Translations under genes and position numbers: made by a program | NCBI GenBank assembly: GCA_030844895.1 | Contig: JAUTDX010000512.1 | Span: 46,797-110,796, forward strand | From: Ambrosia x helenae | Lineage: Eukaryota; Streptophyta; Magnoliopsida; Asterales; Asteraceae | Length of the DNA: 64,000 nt | Reading direction: 5' to 3' | In this document: positions 45,212-55,459 of the stretch, piece by piece | Layout: the number at the start of each line of letters is the position of its first letter | Position numbering within the stretch: position 1 is the first letter of the stretch | Notes under the pieces: generated by a model | Seen by the model: the letters and a program-made list of their open reading frames with translations, nothing else | Database searches by the model: none | Told to the model about the DNA's origin: nothing

Positions 45212-46604
45212 ACTAGTTGAGAAGTGTGGTTGTTACGAGAAGCCAGAAAGAGCCCCTTGTAGAATGCGTTATTTACTTTTGGTTAAGACCGTAAGGCGGG
45301 ATGGTGAGGAATGGTGGCTTTATTCATTCTTCAAATAACTGTAATGATATAAATAACCCGCCTTTAATTGAAAAAAAAGAGAAAAAGAAAACGATTGATT
45401 GGTTGATTTAAAGGGGCCTATCACACTATCCATTGGAGTTCTCTTTCGCTTGAGATCGAGTCCATCTCCAATAGTACAAGTACAATGTACCTTTGGAAAT
45501 CGTTTCGTATTGAGTGAAAATTGATTTAAGAGAACTGTGTGAGTGTGTTAAGAATCGTTTATAGTATGATTTTGTAAACGGTACCATACTATATTATTTT
45601 ACATGTTTCACCTCCAAAAGATGATCAATATTATATATAGATACAATTAGCAGAATTTGGTGGGAGGGACGAATACTGTAGCTACATGTCGCATCAACTT
45701 TTCTAGGCGGTTTTCATCTTCTGGTCGCTCTTCAATTTTTTTTTTTCGATTTTTCTCTGCCATTTGTGTATTCTGGGCATTTTCTACTTTTTTTGGGCGT
45801 TTTCCCTTTTCCTTGCCTTTTTACTTTTTTTGGGCCGTTTGCCTCTTTGTGCCAAAGTCCAAAATAATCTACTAATAAACATTATGCTTCTTCCTTGGTT
45901 ATTTTACTAATGAACATGTTTGTTCCTAGGTAATTGGTATGGTATGATATCTAGGGTTACAATGCCTTGATTGGTGTAAATACCATTTATGATGCATTGT
46001 AATTCGCTTTGGGTATGTTAAAATTTCATACGCTTAAGTGTTATTCTTTGTATAATGATTATATGTTTGTATATCATGCATATAACAAAGCCTTGCAACC
46101 ACTCGGTTGTCGCCGCAACGCGCGACCGCGTAAAATAACAGTTTATACCAATTAACAAAATATGTAAAGAATAGAGAATTCACTTCATCATTCATCTATC
46201 ATTTTTCCTGTTCTTAAGGTTTAAAGAGAAAAAAACCCAAATAGGAAATAGTCGATCTTTGTGAACTAATTGATTCCCCTTGCTTCTTGGACTTTTTTAA
46301 CATTTTTTATTTAAAAAGGTCAATGTGATAAATTATCTTGATAGCTTTTAGTTATAGATGTTGATTGTTTTTCCCGAAAGGCGAACTTCAAGTAGAAAGT
46401 TATATTATACACTTACAAAATGTTTAGATATACACACTTTTTTCATTTAATCCCATTATTCCTTTATTCTTTCTCCACGCACAACTTAACTCCATATTTG
46501 ACTAGTAACAAGAATTAGTGAATTACAAGATGGCACCTCGATAATCCGTCAACTTTCCTTTTCCATCCGTATATTTATGTAGTAAAGGATCAAAACTTTT
46601 TTTC
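45212..46604. other. Intergenic; GC hairpin at 46.1 kb
   Basis: CGGTTGTCGCCGCAACGCGCG at about 46103-46123 can pair imperfectly and resembles hairpins near Helitron ends, but no CTAG follows. A repetitive TTTTTGGGC(C/G)TTT segment lies at 45700-45860. No gene. Confidence 0.35.
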
Positions 46605-46612
46605 GGACCAAC

Positions 46613-46788
46613 CAGTGGCGAAGGTTAGTGAGGGTCAGGGGTCAGGGGTGGCCCGGCCCCATCATTTTTAGCTTAGTGGTGGAAGTTTGCGGTTTTCGTA
46701 GATAACTTTATATGACCTTCCGACCCTTATCGATACGAAAAAATTGAGTCCGACCCCCACCGATTTAATCTTCAAGCTTTGCCACTAG
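46613..46788. mobile_element. hAT-type MITE with perfect 8-bp target duplication
   Basis: CAGTGGCGAAG and CTTTGCCACTA ends are flanked by GGACCAAC at 46605-46612 and 46789-46796. The interior carries a GGTCAGGGGTCAGGGG repeat. Confidence 0.88.
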
Positions 46789-47027
46789 GACCAACTACCT
46801 AATAGTAATCAACAAACATTTAAAACATGTATGTTTTTCATTTTACCCCTCCCCATACAAAATATATTAATATAGTTAGGTTGTGTGCAATGGTTTATTT
46901 CAATTTCAATGTAACGTCATAAATTGAATGACACATCACTACCATACAAGTATAAGCTCTCACACACTTTTTCACCTTTAATATGTAAGGATTTCACATG
47001 GTGTTTAGGCTATTACACATACCCTTA

Positions 47028-48172
47028 ACAGGGGGTGTTTGTTTTTTCACAAAAAGAGCTTCTGGCCACTTATGTCTGCGCCGCGCAGACGCGGGCAGAC
47101 ATTTGTGGCTCGCAGACCGTTTGTTTTTTGGAAGAGATCAGACCTAAAAACCTCTTCCCCACCTCTTCCCCAAACAGACTTGGTCCAACCTCTTCCAGCC
47201 ACTTCTCCATCTTCTTCCCCTTTCTTCTTCTTCCTCCTCTCCTCCTTTATTCTTCTTCCTCCTCCTCCTCTCCTCCTTTCTTCTTCCTCCTCCTCCCCTC
47301 CTCCTCTCCCTCTGCCGCCGCCTCCCTCCGCCGCCGCCCCACTCCTCCTCTCCCTCAGCCACCGCCGCCCCACTCCTCCTCTCCCTCAGCCGCCGCCGCC
47401 CCACTCTTCCTCTCCCTCAGCCGCCGCCCCCTCCTCCTCCTCCTCTCTTGTTTTTCGATCGATAATATTAATAATAATATTATTATTAATAATCCCGATC
47501 TAATCCCGTTGATGCGAGATCTTTCTTATTGGTAGGTGCATACATAATCTGAAATTATTTGGGGCGGAAATGGTACTACTTATTAGCAATTTGATTTGTG
47601 TCTCGAATGTCGTCTTCAACAACCTGCAAACCCGGTTTTGTTGCTGTTCAAAGTCATCTTTGAGCATGAGTTTTGCTGCCATGTGATTACCTTATTTTTT
47701 TTATTTTTTTAAAGTAATAATGTTTATTTATTTGTGTAACTTGTTTTTACAGATCTGGTGTATGTGAATTTTATTAAAATTATATTTTCGTTTAATTTGT
47801 TGATTTATCTGATTTTTCGTGAATTTTGTATCGATTTGTTGCGAGATTTTATTTACTTTTGTTATATGTATGATTTGATTAGATCTGAAGTTTTGTTATG
47901 ATTAAATTGGGATCTGGTTTTGATTGTTTAGATTGGGTGTTGTTGTGGTGGTGGTGGTGACTAGAATAGTGGTTGGTGGTGGCGGTGGTTGCTCGGGTCC
48001 GGGTCAGATTCGGTTCGGGTGGGTTGTGGTTGGTTATGGTTAGGTTATGTCGCAGACGTTAACAAACAAACAGTCTTCTTTTTGCAGACTGCAGACCTTT
48101 GGTCCACCTCTTCTCCTGCAGATGTCTGCAGATGTGGTCCGCAGACTGAATTGCAGAAAAAACAAACGGCAG
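47028..48172. mobile_element. Probable TIR element with GCAGAC subterminal repeats
   Basis: GGGGGTGTTTGTTTTTTC at the left and GAAAAAACAAACGGCAGC at the right are imperfect inverted ends. Within 100 bp of each end, GCAGAC or its complement GTCTGC occurs repeatedly (about 47073-47118 and 48052-48150). The interior has a long CTCCTC tract (47200-47450), an ATTATTAATAAT palindrome and a GGTGGTGGT region. The polypyrimidine tract gives long Ser/Pro or Gly/Arg ORFs that are not genes. The target duplication is unclear. Confidence 0.5.
47200..47452. repeat. (CTC/CTT/CCG)n polypyrimidine tract
   Basis: About 250 bp in which nearly all bases on the plus strand are C or T, with GCCGCCGCC inserts repeated two to three times as CTCCCTCAGCCGCCGCCG units. 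Confidence 0.9.
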
Positions 48173-48189
48173 CTATATCTTTAATAAAT

Positions 48190-48731
48190 GGCTAGCAATG
48201 TTTTTTTGTATGGCCAACAAATTTTATACAAGCTCGACCATCATGGCAAACACATTGGGGAAAGGCTACTCAATACTCATGCACTGTGAACACAAATAAT
48301 GCCATGACTAAGCCTGCCTAACATTTCAGGGAAACTCACCATACGAAAAGCTCATCGTGATAAACCTTTGACCAACGTTAAAATGCACAGATCTAACTCC
48401 TCCCAAACCAACTAATCAAGATTAGCAAGTGGCTGACAATCTGAGGACCATTTATGTCATTGGTTGTTAATATCCAAGTATCCAACCCTCTAGCTTGGTC
48501 ACCAACCGGTGTGTAAACACAAAAACTAGACCGGTATCGTATTAACCATAGTTTATTTAACCCAACCACAGTTAGATCCAGCCCTATCCCTTTTTAAGCA
48601 CCCCACCAACAAACAAATGGGCTAATTCCTGGAGAGAGAAAATTCTAGAGAGAGAAAAAACAGGAAATTCGTTACAACAAGATTCAACAGAATATTAATC
48701 AATCACACAGTAACCTTTGTACAACACGATC
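48190..48731. other. Upstream region of the 48.7 kb gene
   Basis: Holds the presumed promoter and 5' UTR (GAGAGAGAAAA tracts at about 48630-48660, shortly before the ATG). No other gene. Confidence 0.45.
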
Positions 48732-49416
48732 ATGGCGTTTTACGTCGATGAAGAAGAAGTCTGGAAATGCCCAAAACACCCTTTAAAACGTAGGAGAACA
48801 GGCATCTGTCCTACGTGTCTCCGTGACCGTCTCATCACACTCTGTCCAGAATGTGCCAATACACGTCCATGTACTTGTTGTACGGTAGATTCAACTTCAA
48901 CCTCTTCTTCATCCTCCTCTTCGTTCTCTCTCTTCCATTATTCCCGTGGCGGCAGTAGTCGCCACGGGAATACCGGAAAAGAAATTGGTCGCGTTTCGAA
49001 CCTCATCGAGAGCGAACCAGCGTTCCGGAAATCGCGATCACTCGCGATTCCGTTTCGTCGCTCGCGATCGAGGTACGGGACGGACCAAGAGTTTTTTGAG
49101 GTGGAGAAGAAGACGAAGCCTTTGCCACATGTCAGCCGGAGCAAGATTAATTTCTGGTCGGTTTTTAAGATTAGTAAAACGAAAAAAATGTGATTTACAT
49201 GATGATGGGTCGAATAAGAGCGATATTTCTGGCGTAACGGAAGATTATTCGAAGCTGATGAGATCACGATCGGTAGCTGTTGGTGATAGAGACAGGTTTA
49301 GTCCGGTGACAGCTAAGAGTCGGAGATGGTATTTTCCTAGTCCAATGAAGGTTTTCCGGCAATCGAAGAATAGTAAATTACAAATGCATGAACGGTCGCC
49401 GATGCATAGAGGATGA
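48732..49416 (+). CDS. Plant-specific protein with Cys/His-rich N-terminus, unknown function, one frame break
   Basis: The start is the ATG at 48732 (MAFYVDEEEVWKC); the open frame's earlier TTG is not a plant start. The N-terminus holds a compact Cys/His cluster: CPKHP, RRRTGICPTCLRDRLITL, CPEC and RPCTCC. This layout resembles the N-terminus of OCTOPUS/DUF740-type plant proteins, though I do not claim membership. A poly-Ser tract and an Arg/Ser-rich middle follow. The first frame ends at 49193, but the next frame carries on to 49416 with a well-formed end: KLMRSRSVAVGDRD, SPVTAKSRRWYFPSPMKVFR. The frames meet at an A7 run (49182-49188), and one A fewer would give about 227 residues. No introns or membrane segments are seen. 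Confidence 0.75.
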
Positions 49417-49616
49417 TTTTACGGCAGCAACGTATCAGGCAATTATTATTATTGTTAGTTAAATAATTGAACTTAACGTTTATTGTTATTATTTTTTTTT
49501 TATGATTTATTTAGCGTATATGAAAATAAATTACGCTAGAAGTTAACAAAGTTTTCTGATATTAAAATAATGGAATGGAAAGAAAGGATTGTATATGTTT
49601 TGGATTTTTGATGGAT

Positions 49617-49830
49617 GTAATTTTTTTTTTTTTTTTTTGAAAGTTTGTGTTTCAGCGGTAGATTTTTTGCTAGAAAGTCATTTCTGTTCAGGATCGAATC
49701 CTTTCTCATACGGGCTTTTCTTTTCAAACTTAATGGTTATTTTTTCGATGAAAGATGGAATCGAACTTGAGATCCTGGATAGAAATCTCACCTTCGTTGC
49801 AACCATTAGACTACATCATTATTTGGCTTT
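49617..49830 (-). mobile_element. tRNA-derived SINE on the minus strand
   Basis: Read on the minus strand, TAGTCTAATGGTTGCAA (box A-like) and CAAGTTCGATTCC (box B) are followed by a body and an ACTTTCAAAAAA tail of about 19 A. Imperfect flanking matches (TTTGGATTTTTGATGG and TTTGGCTTTTGATTG) could be a decayed target duplication. Confidence 0.6.
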
Positions 49831-50356
49831 TGATTGCTTACAATTTAAAAATAAATAAAGGGGGATTGTTACTTGATGTTTAAAAAGTAGTACGATTGTG
49901 TAACGTGGTTGTTACTTATTGTTTGTTTTCTTGGATCGAATCTTTGCACATCTTGCAATTATTTTTGGGAAAAGTTATTTGATGGGCCAAATATGATTTA
50001 TCATCTTGATGTAGAATAAAATCATGTTTCATTTTTGTTAATTATAATATTTAAAGTTATTGGTGTGTAATATTATGACTATTTTGTTATTTATTTTTTT
50101 TGAGTTAAGAGCTTGAAGACAGAAAAATATAGTAAATAATGTGTGCTTATTTTGACTATGATGATTAGTATTAAAAATTGTCAATAAAATAGGGAAGAAG
50201 AATTGTTGGTAGGGATGTAGTATTAAATTTTATCATAGGATCTAAGAATGATCTAGAGCGGTGGCTAATGCTAAAAGGCTACAACTAACTCCTGCTTCCT
50301 TTTACTTCAAATATTAATATGTGTAGTATCTAAATAATATTTTATCAGTCAAAACT
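49831..50356. other. Intergenic
   Basis: AT-rich, nothing recognised. Confidence 0.4.
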
Positions 50357-50677
50357 TATATTGTTGTAAACAAGCCTAATAGCAAGAATATGAGAAGAGA
50401 TAATAGGGAGAGAAAGAGAGGTTTTATTATTAATTGGTGTGTCTAGAATAATACAATGTCATGACTATATATAGGAGAAACACATCTTGGAGAACAAGTC
50501 AACATATATTAGGAATTGATAATCAACTAATTAATAGATTTATAACACTCCCCCTTGATTATCAACTTCATACGCTTGATGCTGCCTCATTAAAAACCTT
50601 GCCAGGAAAACCCAGTGGGACAAAACCATAGCTAAGGAAAAAAGAGTGCAGCGCGTATTATCTCCCCCTGATGATGA

Positions 50678-52669
50678 TCAGTCAAGCTCTTTGAGTCGAC
50701 GCATCCCAATTCCATGAACCAACTTCTTGAATGTTGAGGTCGGAAGTGATTTGGTAAACAAGTCTGCCAAATTTTCGCTAGACCGAATTTGTTGGACGGT
50801 AATATCTCCATTCTTTTGCAGATCGTGTGTAAAGAAGAACTTTGGTAGAATGTGCTTTATTCTATCACCTTTGATGTATCCTTCCTTAAGTTGAGCAATG
50901 CATGCTGCGTTGTCTTCATGTAAAATAGTTGGTCCCTCATCTTTCGAAGAAATACCACAAGACGCACGAATGTGTTGTATTACATTTCTTAACCAAACAC
51001 ATTCTCGACTAGCTTCATGAATCGCCAATATTTCTGCATGATTAGATGACGTGGCTGTGATTGTCTGCTTTACAGAACGCCATGAAATTGCGGTACCTCC
51101 ACTTGTGAACAAATATCCGGTCTGAGATCGCCCAGTGTGAGGATCAGATAAATACCCTGCATCTGCAAAACCAACCAAACTTGTTTTCGATTGATTAGTA
51201 AAATACAAACCCATATCCTTTGTGCCTTGAAGGTATCGAAATATTTGTTTTACCCCATTCCAATGCCTTTTTGTTGGACATGAACTATATCTTGCCAATA
51301 AATTTAAAGAAAATGATATATCTGGTCGTGTATGGCTAGCAAGAAACATTAATGCACCAATTGCACTTAAATATGGCACTTCTGGACCAAGTATTTCCTC
51401 CCCATCGCTCGGAGGTCGGAATGGGTCTTTCTCTACATCAAGTTGCCTTACAACCATTGGGGTACTCAACGGATGTGATTTTTCCATATAAAACCTTTTA
51501 AGTAGTTTCTCTATGTAGGTTTCTTGGTGCACAAGGATTCCACCCTTAAGGTGTTCAATTTGTAACCCGAGACAAAACTTTGTCTTTCCAAGGTCTTTCA
51601 TTTCAAATTCTCTTTTCAAGTATTCAATCGCCTTTTGGAGCTCCAACGGAGTTCCAATTATATTCAAGTCATCAACGTATACGGCAATTATAACATATTC
51701 AGATTCTGACCTTTTTATAAAAATACATGGGCATACAGGATCATTTTTATAACCCTCTTTCAACAAATATTCACTAAGACGATTATACCACATACGCCCT
51801 GATTGTTTTAGCCCATACAGTGATTTGTTTAATTTAATTGAAAGATGTTCTCGAGAACTAGATTTACATGAGTTTGGTAATTTGAATCCTTCAGGGAGTT
51901 TCATGTAAATATCAGTATCAAGAGAGCCATAGAGATAGGCTGTCACGACATCCATTAGACGCAGATCAATCCCTTCTTGTATTACCAGACTAATAAGATA
52001 ACGAAAAGTTGTCGCATCCACCACGGGAGAATATGTCTCCTCATAATCAATCCCAGGTCTTTGCGAAAATCCTTGTGCTACTAATCTTGCCTTATATCGC
52101 ACAATTTCATTTTTCTCATTACGTTTTCGCACAAAGACCCACTTATAGCCAACAGGCTTTACACCTTCAGGTGTATGGACCACTGGTCCAAAAACATTTC
52201 GTTTATTCAGGGAATCCAATTCTGCCTTAATCGCGTCTTTCCATCTTGGCCAATCATTTCTTTGTTTACATTCATCCATGGATTTTGGTTCTTGATCCTC
52301 ATTGTTTCTCATTACTTCTAGCGCTACATTATATGAAAATTTGTCATCGACGTCGATTTCGTTTCGGTTCCATACCTTTCTAGACATGATATAATTTATT
52401 GAGATCTCTTCGTTTTCAGGTACCTGAGGTTCTTCTGGAACCATCATGTCTAGTGTCTCTTCAGGAGACTCATTTCTTGGTTTTACCGTTACCTCGACTT
52501 GACCATCTAAATTATTTGCTCCTTTCTTCTTTCGAGGATTTTTATCTTTAGAACCGATTGGTCTACCACGTTTGAGGCGTGCATTAGACTCATTTCCAAC
52601 ATGTGGTTGTCCTTCTGGGACACTTATTCTTACTGGAGCATTGGCAGCTGGTATATGTGACTTTGTCAC
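50678..52669 (-). CDS. Copia pol, reverse transcriptase and RNase H part
   Basis: An open frame of 663 residues. A linker with a KRGRPIGSKDKNPRKKKG basic patch is followed by the RT domain (about 140-390, catalytic YVDD at 331-334, SLYGLKQSGRMWYNRL upstream). RNase H follows (about 490-650, GFADAGYLSDPHTGR, ATSSNHAEILA, HEDNAA). It makes the cDNA copy and removes the RNA template. The coding sequence really begins before 52669: conserved residues (DPRTKQCETEVQ...) read in the same frame up to about 52797, where the frame meets the integrase ORF at an A6 run (T6 at 52809-52814). Confidence 0.92.
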   Translation of the reverse strand: MTKSHIPAANAPVRISVPEGQPHVGNESNARLKRGRPIGSKDKNPRKKKGANNLDGQVEVTVKPRNESPEETLDMMVPEEPQVPENEEISINYIMSRKVWNRNEIDVDDKFSYNVALEVMRNNEDQEPKSMDECKQRNDWPRWKDAIKAELDSLNKRNVFGPVVHTPEGVKPVGYKWVFVRKRNEKNEIVRYKARLVAQGFSQRPGIDYEETYSPVVDATTFRYLISLVIQEGIDLRLMDVVTAYLYGSLDTDIYMKLPEGFKLPNSCKSSSREHLSIKLNKSLYGLKQSGRMWYNRLSEYLLKEGYKNDPVCPCIFIKRSESEYVIIAVYVDDLNIIGTPLELQKAIEYLKREFEMKDLGKTKFCLGLQIEHLKGGILVHQETYIEKLLKRFYMEKSHPLSTPMVVRQLDVEKDPFRPPSDGEEILGPEVPYLSAIGALMFLASHTRPDISFSLNLLARYSSCPTKRHWNGVKQIFRYLQGTKDMGLYFTNQSKTSLVGFADAGYLSDPHTGRSQTGYLFTSGGTAISWRSVKQTITATSSNHAEILAIHEASRECVWLRNVIQHIRASCGISSKDEGPTILHEDNAACIAQLKEGYIKGDRIKHILPKFFFTHDLQKNGDITVQQIRSSENLADLFTKSLPTSTFKKLVHGIGMRRLKELD

Positions 52670-52805
52670 TCTCTTGGGGTCAGTGAATGCGTCTGGTAGT
52701 TGATTTGCTAATCTTTGTAAATGAATTATCCTTTGAACTTCTGTTTCACATTGTTTAGTTCGAGGATCAAGATGAGATAATGATAATTCATTCCAACTTA
52801 AATTA

Positions 52806-54194
52806 TTATTTTTTCAGCTGCTTTTCCTCTCCCCCTAGTGTTGGGAATGTTGATTCAACAAAATGACAATCACCAAATCGAGCCGTAAATAAATCTCCTG
52901 TTGATGGCTCCAAATACTTAATAATGGATGGTGATTCATACCCAACATATATTCCTAACCTCCTTTGAGGTCCCATCTTTGTTCGTTGTGGTGGAGCGAT
53001 AGGTACATATACGGCACAACCAAAAATTCTTAGATGGGAAATATCTGGTTCCTGACCAAAAACCAACTTTAATGGGGAGGAAGTGTGATAACTCGTTGGC
53101 CTGATGCGTATTAGTGTTGCTGCATGTAGAATTGCATGGCCCCAAGCAGATGCTGGTAATTTTGATTTCATAATCATAGGTCTTGCAACCATTTGGAGTC
53201 GCTTGATAAGCGATTCAGCAAGTCCATTTTGTGTATGTACATGAGGTACAGGATGCTCTACACTTATCCCAATAGACGTGCAATAATCATTAAATGTTTG
53301 GGATGTAAATTCACCAGCATTGTCCAACCTAATTTTCTTGATGGGGTAATCTGGAAAATGTGCTCTTAGCCTTATCAATTGAGCAAGTAGTCGTGCAAAT
53401 GCCATATTACGACTTGATAGTAAGCACACATGTGACCATCTAGTTGATGCATCAATTAAGACCATAAAGTATCTGAATGGTCCACTAGAAGGTTGTATAG
53501 GCCCACATATGTCCCCATGTATTCTTTCCAAAAAACTCAGGGATTCAGTCGCCACCTTAAGTGGTGATGGTCGGGTAATTAACTTCCCTTGTGAGCATGC
53601 AACACATGTAATGTCCTTAGACTGAAGAATCTTTTTATTCTTCAAAGAATGTCCATGTGAATTCTCTATAATTTTTCGCATCATTATTGACCCGGGATGG
53701 CCTAACCGGTCATGCCAAATGATAAAATTTTCTTGGTCCATAAACTTCTGGTTTATGACTGCATTTGTTTCAGGTGCACTAATTTTAGTGCAATACAAAC
53801 CAGAGGCAAGTGCGGGTAACTTCTCTAATACATGTTTTTTACCCGAAATAATATCTGTGATTTGAAGGTACTCATCATGTCCCTCACATGCAGTCTCAAG
53901 ATGATATCCATTTAGACGAATATCTTTAAAACTTATTAGGTTTCTTTGAGATTGTGGGGAAAATAATGCATTGTTAATTTTAAGTGGAGTTCCACTTTGT
54001 AGAATTATATAAGCTACTCCAAAGCCTTCAATCAATTTTGATTTACCAGATATAGTACTAACGCTTGCCTCTTTCATAGATAAACTAGAGAAATAATCTC
54101 TTTTCTTTAGAATTGTATTTGTAGTCGCACTGTCTATTAGACCTATATCTTCACCATTAATAGTGAGTTTAGTTAAACACTCCATATGCTTCAA
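52806..54194 (-). CDS. Copia pol, protease and integrase part
   Basis: 462 residues. The aspartic protease has catalytic Asp21 in IDSATT (Ala where many relatives have Gly). The integrase zinc site is H161, H166, C197, C200 and the catalytic triad is D228, D291, E327, with a 35-residue last spacing. The C-terminal GKRQ-type extension ends at a TAA created by the frame at the A6 run. All catalytic residues are present. It begins with an ATG 160 nt after the gag stop, so gag and pol are not in one frame here. Confidence 0.92.
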   Translation of the reverse strand: MKHMECLTKLTINGEDIGLIDSATTNTILKKRDYFSSLSMKEASVSTISGKSKLIEGFGVAYIILQSGTPLKINNALFSPQSQRNLISFKDIRLNGYHLETACEGHDEYLQITDIISGKKHVLEKLPALASGLYCTKISAPETNAVINQKFMDQENFIIWHDRLGHPGSIMMRKIIENSHGHSLKNKKILQSKDITCVACSQGKLITRPSPLKVATESLSFLERIHGDICGPIQPSSGPFRYFMVLIDASTRWSHVCLLSSRNMAFARLLAQLIRLRAHFPDYPIKKIRLDNAGEFTSQTFNDYCTSIGISVEHPVPHVHTQNGLAESLIKRLQMVARPMIMKSKLPASAWGHAILHAATLIRIRPTSYHTSSPLKLVFGQEPDISHLRIFGCAVYVPIAPPQRTKMGPQRRLGIYVGYESPSIIKYLEPSTGDLFTARFGDCHFVESTFPTLGGEEKQLKK

Positions 54195-54355
54195 AACAAA
54201 ACAAAGTCATATAAATAAAATGTCTAATATGCTTCAATCATGAAAAAAAATCCAAAATGTTTCATACGTCTCAAAACAAACAAGAAATAAATAAAAAAAA
54301 ACATAACACTCAAACAAATTGTCTTAAAGAAATAAAGGAAATAACTTAAGATCAT

Positions 54356-55459
54356 TCATATGTAAGGAAAATTGCAAGCATCCAACTGGGTTGTGTCAGC
54401 CACGATATCACCAGAATCCAAATTAGTTGGCTCGATAAGGAAATCATCATAATCCAAATTAGTTGGATCAGTATGTTCTTTATGACCATCAGGGACATCA
54501 ATATTTCCATCTTCATACGTAAAGTTTGTCTCTATTCCTTTCCCCTTGCCTTTGATGGATTGTTGGTAAAGTTCCACCAAATGTTTGGGCGTACGACATG
54601 CACGAGCCCAATGATTGTTACTTCCACATCGGTGACATGCATTTGGTGGAGCCACGTTTTTCTTTTTAACCTTTTCATCATTAGATTTCTTTTCATTAGC
54701 ATGCCACTTATGGTTGTTCCCCTTGTTTTTAAATTGAACACCATGATAATTTCCTCGGCCACGTCCACGACCATGACCATGATCACGACCACGACCACGA
54801 CCACGTTGATAACCACGACCACGTCCATGACTTTCATTTTGACCATTATATGTTGCCGCATTCGCTTCTGGGAATGGGGCTGCACCAACTGGACGAGTCT
54901 CATGATTTTTCATTAACAGCTCATTATTTTGCTCAGCCACAAGCAAACATGATATCAATTCACTATATTTGGTGAAACCCCTTTCACGATATTGTTGTTG
55001 CAAGAGCATATTTGAGGCGTGAAAGGTGGAGAATGTCTTTTCCAACATCTCCTTATCAGTAATATTTTCACCACAAAGAATCAGTTGTGACGTGATTCTA
55101 AACATTGCCGAGTTATACTCACTTATAGACTTAAAGTCTTGTAACCTTAAATTGAGCCATTCATAACGAGCATTTGGTAATATTACCGTTTTTTGGTGGT
55201 CATATCTTTCTTTCAGTTTGGTCCAAAGAACAAGTGGATCCTTGACAGTGAGGTATTCATTTTTCAAATCCTCATGAATATGGTGGCGTAAGAAAATCAT
55301 CGCTTTTGCTTTATCTTGGGCATTTGTTTGATTTCCTTCTTTAATTGTTTCCCCAAGATTATTAGCATTCAAATGGATTTCAGCATCCAATACCCATGAC
55401 AAATAATTTTTTCCAGTAATGTCTAGAGCCAAAAACTCAAGCTTTGCAAGATTCGACAT
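54356..55459 (-). CDS. Copia gag
   Basis: 367 residues starting MSNLAKLEFLALDITGKNYL. The plant Copia gag domain spans about 1-190, followed by an Arg/Gly-rich repeat (211-240) and a CCHC knuckle C275, C278, H283, C288. Gag packages the RNA and forms the particle. The frame closes normally, and a 160-nt spacer with several stops separates it from pol. Confidence 0.92.
   Translation of the reverse strand: MSNLAKLEFLALDITGKNYLSWVLDAEIHLNANNLGETIKEGNQTNAQDKAKAMIFLRHHIHEDLKNEYLTVKDPLVLWTKLKERYDHQKTVILPNARYEWLNLRLQDFKSISEYNSAMFRITSQLILCGENITDKEMLEKTFSTFHASNMLLQQQYRERGFTKYSELISCLLVAEQNNELLMKNHETRPVGAAPFPEANAATYNGQNESHGRGRGYQRGRGRGRDHGHGRGRGRGNYHGVQFKNKGNNHKWHANEKKSNDEKVKKKNVAPPNACHRCGSNNHWARACRTPKHLVELYQQSIKGKGKGIETNFTYEDGNIDVPDGHKEHTDPTNLDYDDFLIEPTNLDSGDIVADTTQLDACNFPYI

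Noticed and set aside
46103..46123. Helitron end at the CGCCGCAACGCGCG motif
   Set aside because: The stem has mismatches and no CTAG follows.
47035..47535. Long Ser/Pro-rich (plus) and Gly/Arg-rich (minus) ORFs
   Set aside because: They come from a CTC/CCG polypyrimidine tract read in any frame; there is no domain and no sensible start context.
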